Notes: generated by a model from the letters alone, not told the origin. A stretch of DNA of 64,000 bases from Phycisphaeraceae bacterium (GCA_028282805.1 JANQHD010000023.1:186001-250000); one strand, 5' to 3'; counted from the stretch's first letter, positions 1-9,424 are shown. Made by a program: numbers and translations.

Positions 1-1958
1 TAGCCGTGCCGCACCTCCAGGCCGACCAACACGAACGTCAACGCCAACGCCGCCCCCTCGATGAGTTGCACGATCGGTCCGTCCGTATCCCATTTCAGGT
101 ACACCCACGCCGCGACCACCAGCGCCAAGACCGCGCTGCCGTACACCCAGGTCAGCCAGTTCGCCCCCATGGTCAAACCGATCGGTGTGTCCAACAGGTG
201 CGGGTTGCAACACAAGCGAACGATCACACCCACGACCAGCGCCGCCGCCAGCTTGCGCAACACGCCGATGCGCAGCCACACGCCGATCAACGCCAGCGCC
301 GGCACCTCCAGCGCCCACGCCACGCTCAGGTGCGTCTCGTCGAACGCGATGGGCATCGCGATCGACACCAGCGCCGTCGCGCCCGTCGCGAAAGCCGCCA
401 ACGCCAGATCGCCCTGCGCCATCTTGGCGCGCCGCCGGTAGATCGGCACGGCCAGCGCGACCAGCGCCGCCGCGGCGACCAGCGCCACCGCCCACCAGCG
501 CACCCAACTCGGCAGGGCGTCGCTTGCCCCGGCCCAAGCGACCACGTAGAAAACCACCGCCGCGCTCGCGGCCAATACCGCCCAGCGTGCCGGCCGCACC
601 GCGCGCCACATCGCCGCGTAACCGCCCAGCAGGTACACGCCCCCCAGCGCCGCCGTGGTCCAACAGAACGCCTGCACCTCACCCGTTCTCAAATCGAACC
701 ACCACACCACGAGCATGGCCACGGTCTCCGCGGCGCACAGCCAGGCCAAGCCCTCGAACCGACTGCGCAATCGGCCGAGCACGATGCACGCACCGCCGAT
801 CAAACCCAGGTACGCCCACTCGAGCGCCGAGAAATCGCTCGCGCCGACCAGCGCCGCCAGCAGCACCGCGGCCATGACCAAACCCAACCAGATCAGTTTC
901 GAGCCGATGCGCGCGGCCAGGCTTTCGCCCTCGTCCAACGGCTTGTTCGACCACACCACCGACGCCGCCGACGCCAACAGGAACAAACCGATCCACGCGC
1001 CCTGCTCAGCGCTGTAATCGAAGCGCAACATCCACGCCCCGGCCCACGCCATCGCGGCCACCATGGTCAACACCGTCAACCACCACCACCCGCGCCGGCG
1101 CGTCACCACGATCAACCCGAGCTGCAGCACGAACAGGTACGGGAACGTGACCTCGGCCTGCGGCTCGCCGACCGCCACGATCGCCGGCGTGGCAAACCCA
1201 CCGACCAGCCCGAGTATGGCCACCAGCTGACCGTGCCGCAGCGACAGGCCCACGGCGAGCGCGGCGACCAGCCCGAGCACGCCGAAGCCCTGCAACGGCG
1301 TGAGCAAGCCGTACATCTCCGTCGCGGCGAACGTGGTGATAAACAGCACGGCGATCGCCGCCGCCGCCAGCGCCGCGGCAATCCGTTCGGCCTTGCGGTA
1401 CAACCACAAGCCCGCCGCGAGCATAATCACGCCGAACCCGTAACCCAGCCACACGCGCCGGACCTCGGTCAGCCAGTTGTTGTCGATCGAGTACTTGAAC
1501 AGGTACGCCCCGGCCAGCGCCAGCGCGATCGCGCCGATCCAAATGGGCAGCAGCGTGCCGATCCGCTCTTCCCACCCCCTACGCGGCTTGACCCGGCGCG
1601 CGGGCGGCGCCGATGCGCTCGGGGCCGGTTGAACGTGCAGCGTCCGCGGTGTCGGTGAAGCCGGCGCCTTCGCTTCGGCCACGCCCGGTTCCACGCGCGG
1701 CGGCGCCACGGGCCGAGCGGCGGGCTCGGCCGACGGCGGTGGTGGCGGCGTGCGGATCGCGTCGGCCAGACGCCGGGCCCGCGCCGCTTCGTCCGCCGAC
1801 GCTTGCCCCTTGTGAGTCAGCGCACGCAACTGGTCGCGCAGCAAACGCACGTCGCGCTCCTGCCGCTGCGCCTTGCCGTACGCCACGATCGCCAGGATCA
1901 CCGCCCCCAAACCCAACAGCAGCGCGAGAAACCCGATCGCGGTTGCGAACTCAGCCAT
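1..1958 (-). CDS. DUF2339 family multipass membrane protein (3' end outside window)
   Basis: Reading from an ATG on the minus strand the frame stays open to the window edge, so the C-terminus is missing. The start MAEFATAIGFLALLLGLGAV is a membrane segment. It is followed by a short charged helix, a Pro/Ala-rich linker (about residues 60-125) and then repeated hydrophobic segments. These include GTLLPIWIGAIALALAG and the family-typical GLVGGFATPAIVAVGEPQ near residue 240. That layout matches DUF2339, a poorly understood family of very long bacterial inner-membrane proteins. No biochemical role can be given. It is divergent from shikimate kinase, with 65 bases between the two starts. Confidence 0.85.
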   Translation of the reverse strand, partial: MAEFATAIGFLALLLGLGAVILAIVAYGKAQRQERDVRLLRDQLRALTHKGQASADEAARARRLADAIRTPPPPPSAEPAARPVAPPRVEPGVAEAKAPASPTPRTLHVQPAPSASAPPARRVKPRRGWEERIGTLLPIWIGAIALALAGAYLFKYSIDNNWLTEVRRVWLGYGFGVIMLAAGLWLYRKAERIAAALAAAAIAVLFITTFAATEMYGLLTPLQGFGVLGLVAALAVGLSLRHGQLVAILGLVGGFATPAIVAVGEPQAEVTFPYLFVLQLGLIVVTRRRGWWWLTVLTMVAAMAWAGAWMLRFDYSAEQGAWIGLFLLASAASVVWSNKPLDEGESLAARIGSKLIWLGLVMAAVLLAALVGASDFSALEWAYLGLIGGACIVLGRLRSRFEGLAWLCAAETVAMLVVWWFDLRTGEVQAFCWTTAALGGVYLLGGYAAMWRAVRPARWAVLAASAAVVFYVVAWAGASDALPSWVRWWAVALVAAAALVALAVPIYRRRAKMAQGDLALAAFATGATALVSIAMPIAFDETHLSVAWALEVPALALIGVWLRIGVLRKLAAALVVGVIVRLCCNPHLLDTPIGLTMGANWLTWVYGSAVLALVVAAWVYLKWDTDGPIVQLIEGAALALTFVLVGLEVRHG

Positions 1959-2023
1959 GGCCCTAATTCCCCACGTGTGCCCCCTATAGCGTAACACGAA
2001 CGCGTTCGGTGTACGATACTTTC

Positions 2024-2560
2024 ATGAACATCGTGCTCATCGGCTATCGCGGCTCGGGTAAAACCACCATCGGCTTGCTGTTGGCCGAGCGCTTGTCGCT
2101 GCGCTTCGTCGACATCGACCACGGCATCATGGCCCGCTACGACGACAAGTCCGTGGCCGAGATCTGGGACGAGTTCGGCGAACCGCACTACCGCGCCACC
2201 GAGTGCGACGTGACCGAACACGCCATGGCGCAAGACGGCCAGGTCGTCGCGCTCGGCGGGGGCACGCCCATGGAGCGGCGCGCCTACAACGCGATCGCCG
2301 CCGCGGCCGACACCGTGCGCATCTACCTCAAGGCCCCGGCCGAGGCGTTGCACCCGCGCATCGCCGGCGACGAGGCCAACACCGACAACCGCCCCAGCCT
2401 CACCGCCCTCGGCGGCGGGCTCGACGAGGTGCGGCACATGCTCGAAAAGCGCGAGCCGACCTACGAAACCCTGGCCGACCACGTCGTCGACGTCGCCGAG
2501 CAAAGCCCCGAGCAGGCCGCGGAACAGATCATTTCTATGATCACCGAGAACGGCATGTAA
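2024..2560 (+). CDS. aroK: shikimate kinase
   Basis: Phosphorylates shikimate to shikimate 3-phosphate with ATP in the cytosolic chorismate pathway. The 178-residue length is normal for the family. Visible motifs are the Walker A loop GYRGSGKTT at residues 7-15, the Asp pair in FVDIDH that binds magnesium and shikimate, and the glycine-rich VALGGGT loop that contacts substrate. NRPSL with the following acidic stretch lies in the lid region. The ATG giving MNIVLIGYRG is preferred over an upstream in-frame GTG because family members begin about six residues before the P-loop. The product feeds aromatic amino acid and folate synthesis. The only aroB-like gene in the window (21276-22394) is probably not the pathway enzyme. 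Confidence 0.92.
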   Translation: MNIVLIGYRGSGKTTIGLLLAERLSLRFVDIDHGIMARYDDKSVAEIWDEFGEPHYRATECDVTEHAMAQDGQVVALGGGTPMERRAYNAIAAAADTVRIYLKAPAEALHPRIAGDEANTDNRPSLTALGGGLDEVRHMLEKREPTYETLADHVVDVAEQSPEQAAEQIISMITENGM

Positions 2561-2616
2561 TAGCCACGGCATGTTGTGCGTCTTATTGCACGGTGCCCGT
2601 TTCAAAGAGGTATGTC

Positions 2617-4425
2617 ATGCGCAAGCTAATCACGCCTAATGCGATCGCGTTGCTCTTCATCGCGGCTTTGCCGCTCAGCGCCGATCAATCACAAATCGTC
2701 AAACAGGTCACCGAAGCCGTGCGCGCCTACCACGACGGCGCGGCCGACAACGGCAACGTGTTGCGCGTGATTTACTTCACGCCCGCCGACGTCGAACCGC
2801 AGGCGGACCACGAGGCGCGGCTCGGCCGGGTCATGCTCGACATGCAGGCGTTCTACCGCGACGAGATGAAACGCCTCGGCTTCGGCGACGCCGTGTTCCC
2901 GCTGGAGTTAAGCGACGGCAAGCTGAAGGTCCACCTCGTGCGCGGCAAAGACGACCACACCCAATACAAGCACGAGTCCGGCGGCAAGACCGTGCGCGAG
3001 ATCCGTGCGGCGCTCGGCGATACCGTCGACCTCGACCACGAACACGTGCTCATCTTCCACGGCATGTGCACCAAGCGCGACGACGGCAGCTACTTCCTCT
3101 ACGCCCCGTACTACGGCGACGCCAGCTCCAACCACGTCCGCGGCCTGTGCCACGCCGCCGACTGCGAGATGCTCGACCCGCAATTGCTGGGCGTCACCGA
3201 CCGGCGCGTGAGGTACGTCGAACACTACGGCAAGTTCGACCAGAAGCTCGGCGAGTTCAACACCAAATACCTCGGCGGCGTCGCGCACGAGATGGGTCAC
3301 GGCCTGGGCCTGCCGCATAACAGCCAGACGCCACAAGAGCGCCGCGAGCTCGGCACCGCGCTGATGGGCGCGGGCAACCACACCTACCGCAACGAGAAGC
3401 GCGGTGGCAAGGGCAGCTTCCTCACGCTCGCCACCGCCGTGCGCCTCGCGTCGCACCCGCTGTTCACCCACAGCAACCGTGGCCGCGCCGACGCCGTGAG
3501 CTGCGAGTTGAAAGACCTGCGGTTCACCCACGACGGCCCGACGCTGAAGGTGGCCGGCAAGGTCGACGCGTCGCCCGGTGCGTACGCCGTGATCGCGTAC
3601 AACGACCCCGACGGCCGCAGCGACTACGACGCACGCACCGCTGTGGCCGTGGTGAAAGACGGCGCGTTCGAACTGAGCTCGCCCTGTTGGACGAAGGGCC
3701 ACCACGACTGGCGGCTGACGGTCTGCCACCTCAACGGCGCGACCAGCACGTTCCGCTTCAAGTTCAACGCCAACGACAAGCACGAGCCCGACGCCGGCTA
3801 CCTCAGCGCGCAGTGGCTCCGCCGGGGCCCCGAAGAGGCGATGCGCAGCGGCGAAACGCAACGCGCCGTGCAACTGGCCAACGCGTTGCTGGAGCGTGAC
3901 GACCTGCCGCCACTCGTACAGCAACAGATGCGGCACTTGCTGTGGCTTGTCATGAACACGAGCGAGCCCGTCCGCCCGATCGATGCCAAGGGCGACACGG
4001 TGCACGTCTCCGACCTCGAATGGAAGTCGGCGAAGGTCGGGTGGGGCGAGCCGGTGACCGACCGTTATCATTTCGACCGGCGCAACCGCAACCCGGTGTT
4101 CCTCGAGATCGACAAGCGGTTCTACCCCAAGGGCCTGTACGCGCACGCCCCGTCGCGTTACGTGTTCGAGCTGGGCAAGGCTTACAAACGATTCACCGCC
4201 ATCGGCGGCCTGCAAGACGGCCACGCCGACATCGGCACGTCGGTGTTCATCGTGAAAGCCGACGGCAAGGAGCTGTACCGCTCCGATGTGCTCAAGGGGC
4301 GCACCACCTGCAAGATCGACGTGGCGGTCGAGGGCGTCGAACAGCTCGAACTGATCGTCGAATCCGGCAAGCAGGGCAACGCGCACTGCTGGTCGGTGTG
4401 GGGCGCGCCGACGCTGCACCGTTAA
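2617..4425 (+). CDS. secreted zinc metallopeptidase with C-terminal NPCBM domain
   Basis: A 602-residue exported protein with an N-terminal signal peptide (MRKLITPNAIALLFIAALPLSA). The zinc-binding motif HEMGHGLGLPH at residues 224-234 has the HExxHxxGxxH metzincin pattern. After a central region of unknown fold, the last ~140 residues (from VSDLEWKSAKVGWGEP) look like an NPCBM/NEW2 carbohydrate-binding module, including GLYAHAPSRYVFELG and the terminal CWSVWGAP. This suggests proteolysis of glycoproteins or action at polysaccharide surfaces (inference). The start follows an AAAGAGG ribosome-binding site at 2604-2610. The gene meets the glycosidase tail to tail, with the two stop codons sharing the tetranucleotide TTAA. 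Confidence 0.85.
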   Translation: MRKLITPNAIALLFIAALPLSADQSQIVKQVTEAVRAYHDGAADNGNVLRVIYFTPADVEPQADHEARLGRVMLDMQAFYRDEMKRLGFGDAVFPLELSDGKLKVHLVRGKDDHTQYKHESGGKTVREIRAALGDTVDLDHEHVLIFHGMCTKRDDGSYFLYAPYYGDASSNHVRGLCHAADCEMLDPQLLGVTDRRVRYVEHYGKFDQKLGEFNTKYLGGVAHEMGHGLGLPHNSQTPQERRELGTALMGAGNHTYRNEKRGGKGSFLTLATAVRLASHPLFTHSNRGRADAVSCELKDLRFTHDGPTLKVAGKVDASPGAYAVIAYNDPDGRSDYDARTAVAVVKDGAFELSSPCWTKGHHDWRLTVCHLNGATSTFRFKFNANDKHEPDAGYLSAQWLRRGPEEAMRSGETQRAVQLANALLERDDLPPLVQQQMRHLLWLVMNTSEPVRPIDAKGDTVHVSDLEWKSAKVGWGEPVTDRYHFDRRNRNPVFLEIDKRFYPKGLYAHAPSRYVFELGKAYKRFTAIGGLQDGHADIGTSVFIVKADGKELYRSDVLKGRTTCKIDVAVEGVEQLELIVESGKQGNAHCWSVWGAPTLHR

Positions 4426-6464
4426 CGGCGCATCGCCGCGAAGTCTTCCTTCAATAGCTTCAACATCGACGCGCCGGTCGACAGGCGTGCGGGGTAGATG
4501 CGTTCGGCCATGCGACGCGACGCGTCGATCATCTGCGGGTAGGGCGTGTCGGTCACGTCGACGAAGCCGAACTGGTAGTTCTCGCCGGGCCGGCCCACGG
4601 CGGACTGGTCACCGTAGGCGAACCAGTGCACGCCCACGACTTTCGGGTGCAGCGCTGCGCTGAGCACGTAAGCCGCGTAGCATCGGGCGCGTTGCGTCTG
4701 GTCGTGCACGCCGTACAGGCTCACCCCCAGCACGCCGCGGTCGATCGTGCCGAAGTGGAACTCGGTGACCATGATCGGCTTGTCGACGTCGCCCGGCAGC
4801 GAGCCGTTGCCGGCCGTCGGCCAGTAGTGGTTGATCGAAAACACGTCGACGTGCTTCGCCGCGGCGCGCGACACGGCTTGCGGGCAGTGGTGCACGCGCG
4901 ACCCGAGGTACAGGTGGTTGGGCATCGCGCGGCGCAGTTGTTGTTTGCAGGTGCGGTAGTAGGCGTCGGCGAAGTGGCTGTAAAAGGCCTTCTTGTCGTT
5001 GCCGTTCATGTTGTCGAGCGACTTGCCGCGTTGCTTTAAAAAGCCCACCAGCTCGCGGCGGGCGTGCAGGGTTTCGGGCGCCCGGGCGATGCGGTCGACC
5101 AGGTCGCCGTGCCAGTGAATCTCGTTGTCGATGAACACGCCCACGCACCACGGGTCGTCGCGGTGTTTCTTCGCAAGGTTGTCGAGCGTGTGACCGATGC
5201 GTTTGGCGAAGCCCGGCGCGAACGGGTCGCCCACGCCGGCGATCTTCTCATCGTCGGGGTGCCAGGTGTGCGCGATCAGCGTGTGGGCCGTGCGCCCGTC
5301 GGTGTAAAGCCGGCCCAGCGACCACGCGCCGACGGTGTTCAAGCCCCAGCTGCGCATACGGCGGTGCACGTTATCCGCGTGCAGCGCCCGCCAGTCGTCA
5401 TTGAACTTGCGGTGCAGGTTGGCCTGTGCGAAGTCGATGCGCGAGCCGTGCTTGTTATGCCAGATCGCACTGCTGCGCAGCGGGTCGTTCTCATCGGGCA
5501 CCCACGCGAACAGCGCCTCGCGCCCGTCCAGCGGCGTGCTCGCGCCGCTACCCGTGCTGTTGGCGCCAGTCGAAAAGAACAACCTGCCGGTCGGGTCGAC
5601 CAGCCACCACTTGCCTGCGTGCTTGGTCACACGGAAGAAACCCGTCGCTTCGAGCTTCGGGCCGTCGGCCCAGCCGCCGTATTGGTTGAAGCTCTTCGGC
5701 GCGGCCTTGCGCTTCAGCTCCGCCAGTTCCCGGCGGTGGCGTTGGACGAGCTGTTGATCGCTGCGCACCTTCTCGGGGTAGTCGAACACGATCGCCTGCC
5801 CGTAGCGGTCGAGGTAGGGCAGCCGTTCGAGTTTGTGGTTCGCCTCGGTGCCATACGGCCAAGCCGTGGTGAACCTGATGTTGGTCAGTTTGACCGCGTC
5901 TGACGACGAAGCGACCTGCAACTGGCACGCAATGACCTTCCGGGGGTTGAAGCCTTTCCAGTGGGTGCGGTGGCCGTTGGGCTTGCCGGACATGCTCTTG
6001 AAGATGTCGGGCCCGTCGTAGGCGCTGCCGCCGCGTTGGAAGGGAAAGCCCAACGTCGCGGTCTCGCCGGGCATGATAAACGCCTGGCTCGCGGCGCTGT
6101 TGGCCCAGTCGACGGCGCCGTCGTTGTCGAGCCGGCCGCGCACCCACACCAGGCCGTCGCCCGCGTTGGTGATGTCGAGTCGCACGTAGCTGTAGGCGGC
6201 GATGTCCCACACGCCGTCGATCGGCTTGAGCGTGAGCGACCCGGGCTTGCCGGTGAGCGTCGCGCCGCGCGGCGTCTGCTTCATCACCAACCCATCGCTG
6301 GTGCGGCCGACGGTGTAGGCGATCGGCTTAACGGGCTTGACCAGGTCGCGTATCGGCACGCTCGGCCGGTGGGCCGTGGCGCAGCTGGCCAACACCAACA
6401 GCGCGACCACGCCCACGGGCAAACGGTTGAACACGACCCGCACGGCATCGGCGTGGTTCGTCAT
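4422..6464 (-). CDS. GH50-like glycoside hydrolase lipoprotein (putative beta-agarase relative)
   Basis: A 680-residue predicted lipoprotein: a hydrophobic leader ends in a lipobox (LVLASC). An N-terminal jelly-roll-like part (SYVRLDITNAGDGLVWVRGR) precedes a TIM-barrel region announced by GKWWLVDPTGRLFFSTG, wording typical of GH50 and related agarases. Two candidate catalytic glutamates sit in clan GH-A contexts: VFIDNEIHWHG (about residue 446, acid/base) and IMVTEFHFG (about residue 569, nucleophile). Substrate is inferred only; agar or another galactan is plausible. It is the last gene of its strand run and converges on the NPCBM metallopeptidase. Confidence 0.75.
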   Translation of the reverse strand: MTNHADAVRVVFNRLPVGVVALLVLASCATAHRPSVPIRDLVKPVKPIAYTVGRTSDGLVMKQTPRGATLTGKPGSLTLKPIDGVWDIAAYSYVRLDITNAGDGLVWVRGRLDNDGAVDWANSAASQAFIMPGETATLGFPFQRGGSAYDGPDIFKSMSGKPNGHRTHWKGFNPRKVIACQLQVASSSDAVKLTNIRFTTAWPYGTEANHKLERLPYLDRYGQAIVFDYPEKVRSDQQLVQRHRRELAELKRKAAPKSFNQYGGWADGPKLEATGFFRVTKHAGKWWLVDPTGRLFFSTGANSTGSGASTPLDGREALFAWVPDENDPLRSSAIWHNKHGSRIDFAQANLHRKFNDDWRALHADNVHRRMRSWGLNTVGAWSLGRLYTDGRTAHTLIAHTWHPDDEKIAGVGDPFAPGFAKRIGHTLDNLAKKHRDDPWCVGVFIDNEIHWHGDLVDRIARAPETLHARRELVGFLKQRGKSLDNMNGNDKKAFYSHFADAYYRTCKQQLRRAMPNHLYLGSRVHHCPQAVSRAAAKHVDVFSINHYWPTAGNGSLPGDVDKPIMVTEFHFGTIDRGVLGVSLYGVHDQTQRARCYAAYVLSAALHPKVVGVHWFAYGDQSAVGRPGENYQFGFVDVTDTPYPQMIDASRRMAERIYPARLSTGASMLKLLKEDFAAMRR

Positions 6465-6855
6465 AAAATCGATTGTACCCGGGCACGATCGAAGTGAAGC
6501 AGGCTGAGGCTGCGCGATCGTTTAAGTGTGCCTAGAAAAAGACCGGCCAAATAAAGTCGGTTGGGTCTCGGGGGCCTTCGGGTTCCGCCCGCCTTCCGAC
6601 GGTCGGCTCTGGCCTGCCCGTGGCCACTCGGCCTTACTCGGCCGGGTTGTTCAAGCGAAGCTTCCAGCCAGCCAATGTAGGCTTAGGATCCTCTCTTCTG
6701 TCTCTCTCTACGAGGCCAGCTCCGCTCGATGACTCTATTGTCCGACCCCGGCGATGCGGTTGCAAGAAAAATCGGTAAACCATTGCAAATATTGCGGATA
6801 CAAACCACCCGCGGCGTGTGTTGAATTGTGTTGTCGCGGGCGGTTTTGGGTCGAT
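6465..6855. other. intergenic region, no gene seen
   Basis: About 390 bases between the divergent glycosidase and capD genes. It holds GC-rich imperfect inverted repeats around GGCC/CGGCC words (6600-6650) and a more AT-rich stretch near 6755-6800 just before capD. I find no convincing RNA gene, promoter pair or conserved ORF; open frames here overlap in several frames and lack ribosome-binding sites. Confidence 0.5.
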
Positions 6856-8349
6856 ATGCCCTGTATGTCGACCTTCCCGGACATCATCGACCGCTCGCGC
6901 CACACCCACGGCGGGCCGGCGACCCTGATCGTGGGCACCGCACGCTCGGTCCGGCAGCTCTGCCACAGCCTCCACCGGGCCGACCAACCGTTGCACCTGG
7001 TCGGCTGCGTGCTGATCTGCCCGCAACACGACGACGAAGCGCTCGGCCTGCCCGTGCTCGGCGCCGCCGATGCCCTGTCGACGATCCTGCAAATGCACCG
7101 CTTCGAGCTGGCGCTGGTCAGCGTGCCCACGGCGATGAGCCAAGCGCAGCAGCGCGTCCGGCAGACCCTCACCAAGCACGGCATTGCCACCCGCACCATG
7201 CCCACGCTCGACGACCAACTCACCGGCCGGTTCGACCAACCGAACGGTGCGATCGACCTCAATGACCTGCTCGGTCGGCCGCACCGCCCGCTCGACGAGG
7301 CGGCGATCTCCAAGCTGCTCGTCGGCCGGCGCGTGCTGATCACCGGCGCCGGCGGCAGCATCGGCGGCGAGCTGGCGCGGATCGTGGCGCGGTTCGAGCC
7401 CGCGGCGCTGCTGCTGATGGAACGCAGCGAGAACAACCTCTTCGACATCCACCGCCAGCTCCGCGCCCAGCACGCCGACACCGCGATCCACGCGATCCTC
7501 CACGACGTGACCCACGCCGAGCGCACCGCGGCCCTGTGCCGGCAGCTCCAACCCCAGATCGTCTTCCACGCCGCAGCCCACAAGCACGTGCCGATGATGG
7601 AAGACCACCCCCGCGCCGCCGTGGAAAACAACCTGTTCGGCACCAAGTCGATCGCCGACGCCGCCCACGCGTGCGCCGCCGAGCGGTTCGTCATGATCTC
7701 CACCGACAAGGCCGTCAACCCCACCTCCGTGATGGGCGCGACCAAGCGGTTGGCCGAGCTGTACATCCAGTCGCTGAACGCGACCAGCGGCACCGACTAC
7801 TCGATGGTGCGGTTCGGCAACGTGCTCGGCTCGGCGTGCAGCGTGGTGCCCATCTGGGGCCAGCAGCTGGCCGAGGGCGGGCCGATCACCGTGACCGACC
7901 CGCGCATGACGCGGTACTTCATGACCATCCCCGAGGCCGCGGCCCTGGTCATCCAGGCGGCGACGCTCGAGCACACCGCCGGGCAGGTGCTGCTGCTGGA
8001 CATGGGCGAGCCGATCCGCGTGCTCGACATGGCCAAGCGGTTCGCCCGCTGCCACGGCCTGGAGCCCGAGCGCGACGTGGCGATCGTGTTCACCGGGACC
8101 CGGCCGGGCGAGAAGCTGTTCGAGGAACTGGCCTACGACGGCGAGCAGATGGTGCCCACGGCCTGCGATTCGGTGCGGATCTGGCAGACCACGCCGCCCA
8201 CCACCGAGCGCATGGGCCGGATCATCGATACGTTCGGCGCCCTGCGCCACAGCGACGATGCGCCCGCGATCCATGCGGCGTTGCGCCAAGCCCTGCCGGA
8301 GATGCGGCCGATGGACGACGCGGCGCCGCCGTTGAGCCGGTCGGCCTGA
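6856..8349 (+). CDS. CapD/FlaA1-type nucleotide-sugar dehydratase without membrane anchor
   Basis: Likely a UDP-sugar 4,6-dehydratase/epimerase of the CapD/FlaA1/WbpM family, acting in surface polysaccharide or O-antigen synthesis. An N-terminal Rossmann-like CoA-binding portion (ATLIVGTARSVRQL) is followed by the SDR domain. The NAD-binding motif ITGAGGSIGGELAR lies near residue 160. The segment STDKAVNPTSVMGATKR carries the Met-Lys variant of the SDR catalytic pair, as in FlaA1. Typical full-length homologues begin with four transmembrane helices; these are absent and no upstream frame supplies them, so the enzyme should be soluble. The start is either of two ATGs three codons apart; the first has GGG five bases upstream. 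Confidence 0.85.
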   Translation: MPCMSTFPDIIDRSRHTHGGPATLIVGTARSVRQLCHSLHRADQPLHLVGCVLICPQHDDEALGLPVLGAADALSTILQMHRFELALVSVPTAMSQAQQRVRQTLTKHGIATRTMPTLDDQLTGRFDQPNGAIDLNDLLGRPHRPLDEAAISKLLVGRRVLITGAGGSIGGELARIVARFEPAALLLMERSENNLFDIHRQLRAQHADTAIHAILHDVTHAERTAALCRQLQPQIVFHAAAHKHVPMMEDHPRAAVENNLFGTKSIADAAHACAAERFVMISTDKAVNPTSVMGATKRLAELYIQSLNATSGTDYSMVRFGNVLGSACSVVPIWGQQLAEGGPITVTDPRMTRYFMTIPEAAALVIQAATLEHTAGQVLLLDMGEPIRVLDMAKRFARCHGLEPERDVAIVFTGTRPGEKLFEELAYDGEQMVPTACDSVRIWQTTPPTTERMGRIIDTFGALRHSDDAPAIHAALRQALPEMRPMDDAAPPLSRSA

Positions 8350-8378
8350 CCCACCGCCGACCCCATGGGAGCCGGACC

Positions 8379-8690
8379 ATGCACGACAGCCCACACCCGC
8401 CGCTGGAGATCACGATCCGCACGGCCCGCGACCAAGCCTGCTGCCTGTTGGACGGCCTGACCCGGGCGTACACCGAGGCCGAGTCGGCCCGCCGGCAGAG
8501 CTGGTCGGCCAACGGGGATCGGCCGGACGTGGGGCGGGCCCGCCTGCGCCGGGCGATCGACCGGACGCGGGAGCTGATCGGCCGGCTGGACCGGGCGGCC
8601 GAAGGGGTGGACACCGCCGACCTGGCGCACAGCCAGATGGCGATCAAAATTATCGCTCACGATCTAGACAAACTTGTCCGATATGTCTAA
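8379..8690 (+). CDS. small helical hypothetical protein
   Basis: 103 residues, no family recognised. Composition is rich in Arg, Ala and Asp and the sequence looks helical throughout (RARLRRAIDRTRELIGRLDRA). It starts 29 bases after the capD stop on the same strand and is probably cotranscribed. A small helical chaperone or regulator is conceivable, but nothing in the sequence identifies one. Codon use agrees with the neighbouring genes, which supports it being real. Confidence 0.55.
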   Translation: MHDSPHPPLEITIRTARDQACCLLDGLTRAYTEAESARRQSWSANGDRPDVGRARLRRAIDRTRELIGRLDRAAEGVDTADLAHSQMAIKIIAHDLDKLVRYV

Positions 8691-8741
8691 CATCCCCCGC
8701 CCACACGGAACGTATTCCGGGTGGCCAAGGAGTCGACCGAG

Positions 8742-8930
8742 ATGTTACGACCGAATCAGCCCGCAGCAACCGACGACGTTCACCCCGACCTGGTGCAGGT
8801 CCGCCGCGAGTGCGAGCGCGAGACGCGTTACGCCGACAACGCGCGCCGCAACTGGCTCGAAGCGCAACGCTTCGCCGCCGAACAGGCTCGGGCGATCACC
8901 CGCCGCGTGGTCCGTCAGAAGAAAGCCTGA
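8742..8930 (+). CDS. small basic helical hypothetical protein
   Basis: 62 residues beginning MLRPNQPAATDDVHP, then a single long charged helix (VQVRRECERETRYADNARR). An AAGGAG ribosome-binding site ends nine bases before this ATG, which decides the start over an upstream in-frame GTG. No family recognised. It lies 51 bases after the preceding small ORF and is followed by a strong hairpin terminator, so it may close the capD transcription unit. Confidence 0.5.
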   Translation: MLRPNQPAATDDVHPDLVQVRRECERETRYADNARRNWLEAQRFAAEQARAITRRVVRQKKA

Positions 8931-9022
8931 CGCGCCGCACACCCTTTCGCCACGACGTCGTTTCCGACGCCTGCGCGATCGCCGTTGATTCGGCGCAGCC
9001 TTCCGCAACCGAACGAACGATG

Positions 9023-9056
9023 AAAAAAGCCCGACGCTTGGCGCGTCGGGCTTTTT
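9023..9056. terminator. bidirectional rho-independent terminator
   Basis: Perfect 9-bp stem GCCCGACGC / GCGTCGGGC with a 5-base loop, flanked by six A on the left and five T on the right. It can therefore end transcription from both the small-ORF side and the convergent hup gene. Confidence 0.9.
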
Positions 9057-9082
9057 GCTTTGAGGTGCAGAGTAAACGGGGT

Positions 9083-9424
9083 TTACTTGACCATGTCCTT
9101 GAGGGCCTTGAGGGCGCGGATCTTCACGTCCTTGCGGGCGGGCTTGGCGGCGAACCACTGCTCTTCCTTGGTGAAGGGGTTGATGCCCTTGCGGCGCGGC
9201 TTGGCGGGGACCTTCTTGAGGGTCAGCTTGCACAGGCCGGGGATCGTGAAGACACCGGCGCCGCGGCGGCCGAGGTTCTTCTTGATCTGCGCGCCCAGCG
9301 ACTCGAACACGGCGGCGACCTCCTTCTTGGTCAGGCCGGTGTCGTCGGCGATGGCGCCGATCACTTGGCTCTTGGTCGGGGCCTTGGCGGGAGCGGCTTT
9401 CTTGGTGGTCTTCTTCTTAGCCAT
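9083..9424 (-). CDS. HU family DNA-binding protein with basic N-terminal extension
   Basis: 113-residue nucleoid protein that bends and compacts DNA as a dimer. A Lys/Ala-rich extension (MAKKKTTKKAAPAKAPTKS) precedes a normal HU fold: GAIADDTGLTKKEVAAVFESL for the dimerisation helices, then GAGVFTIPGLCKLTLKK and the arm (PAKPRRKGINPFTKEE). The arm has GINPFTKE where many HU proteins have GRNPxTGE. A clear GGAGG ribosome-binding site precedes the ATG, and the upstream 140 bases are AT-rich, as expected for a strongly transcribed gene. It ends at the shared bidirectional terminator. Confidence 0.93.
   Translation of the reverse strand: MAKKKTTKKAAPAKAPTKSQVIGAIADDTGLTKKEVAAVFESLGAQIKKNLGRRGAGVFTIPGLCKLTLKKVPAKPRRKGINPFTKEEQWFAAKPARKDVKIRALKALKDMVK

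Noticed and set aside
6-1658. Plus-strand frame of 550 codons at the window start
   Set aside because: Arg/Gln/His-rich shadow of the DUF2339 membrane gene on the minus strand; no family motif.
2908-4419. 503-codon minus-strand frame opposite the metallopeptidase
   Set aside because: No start signal or motif; the plus frame carries the HExxH site and NPCBM domain.
6480-6750. tRNA or small RNA gene before capD
   Set aside because: GGTTCC-like words occur, but no cloverleaf pairing or terminator could be found by eye.
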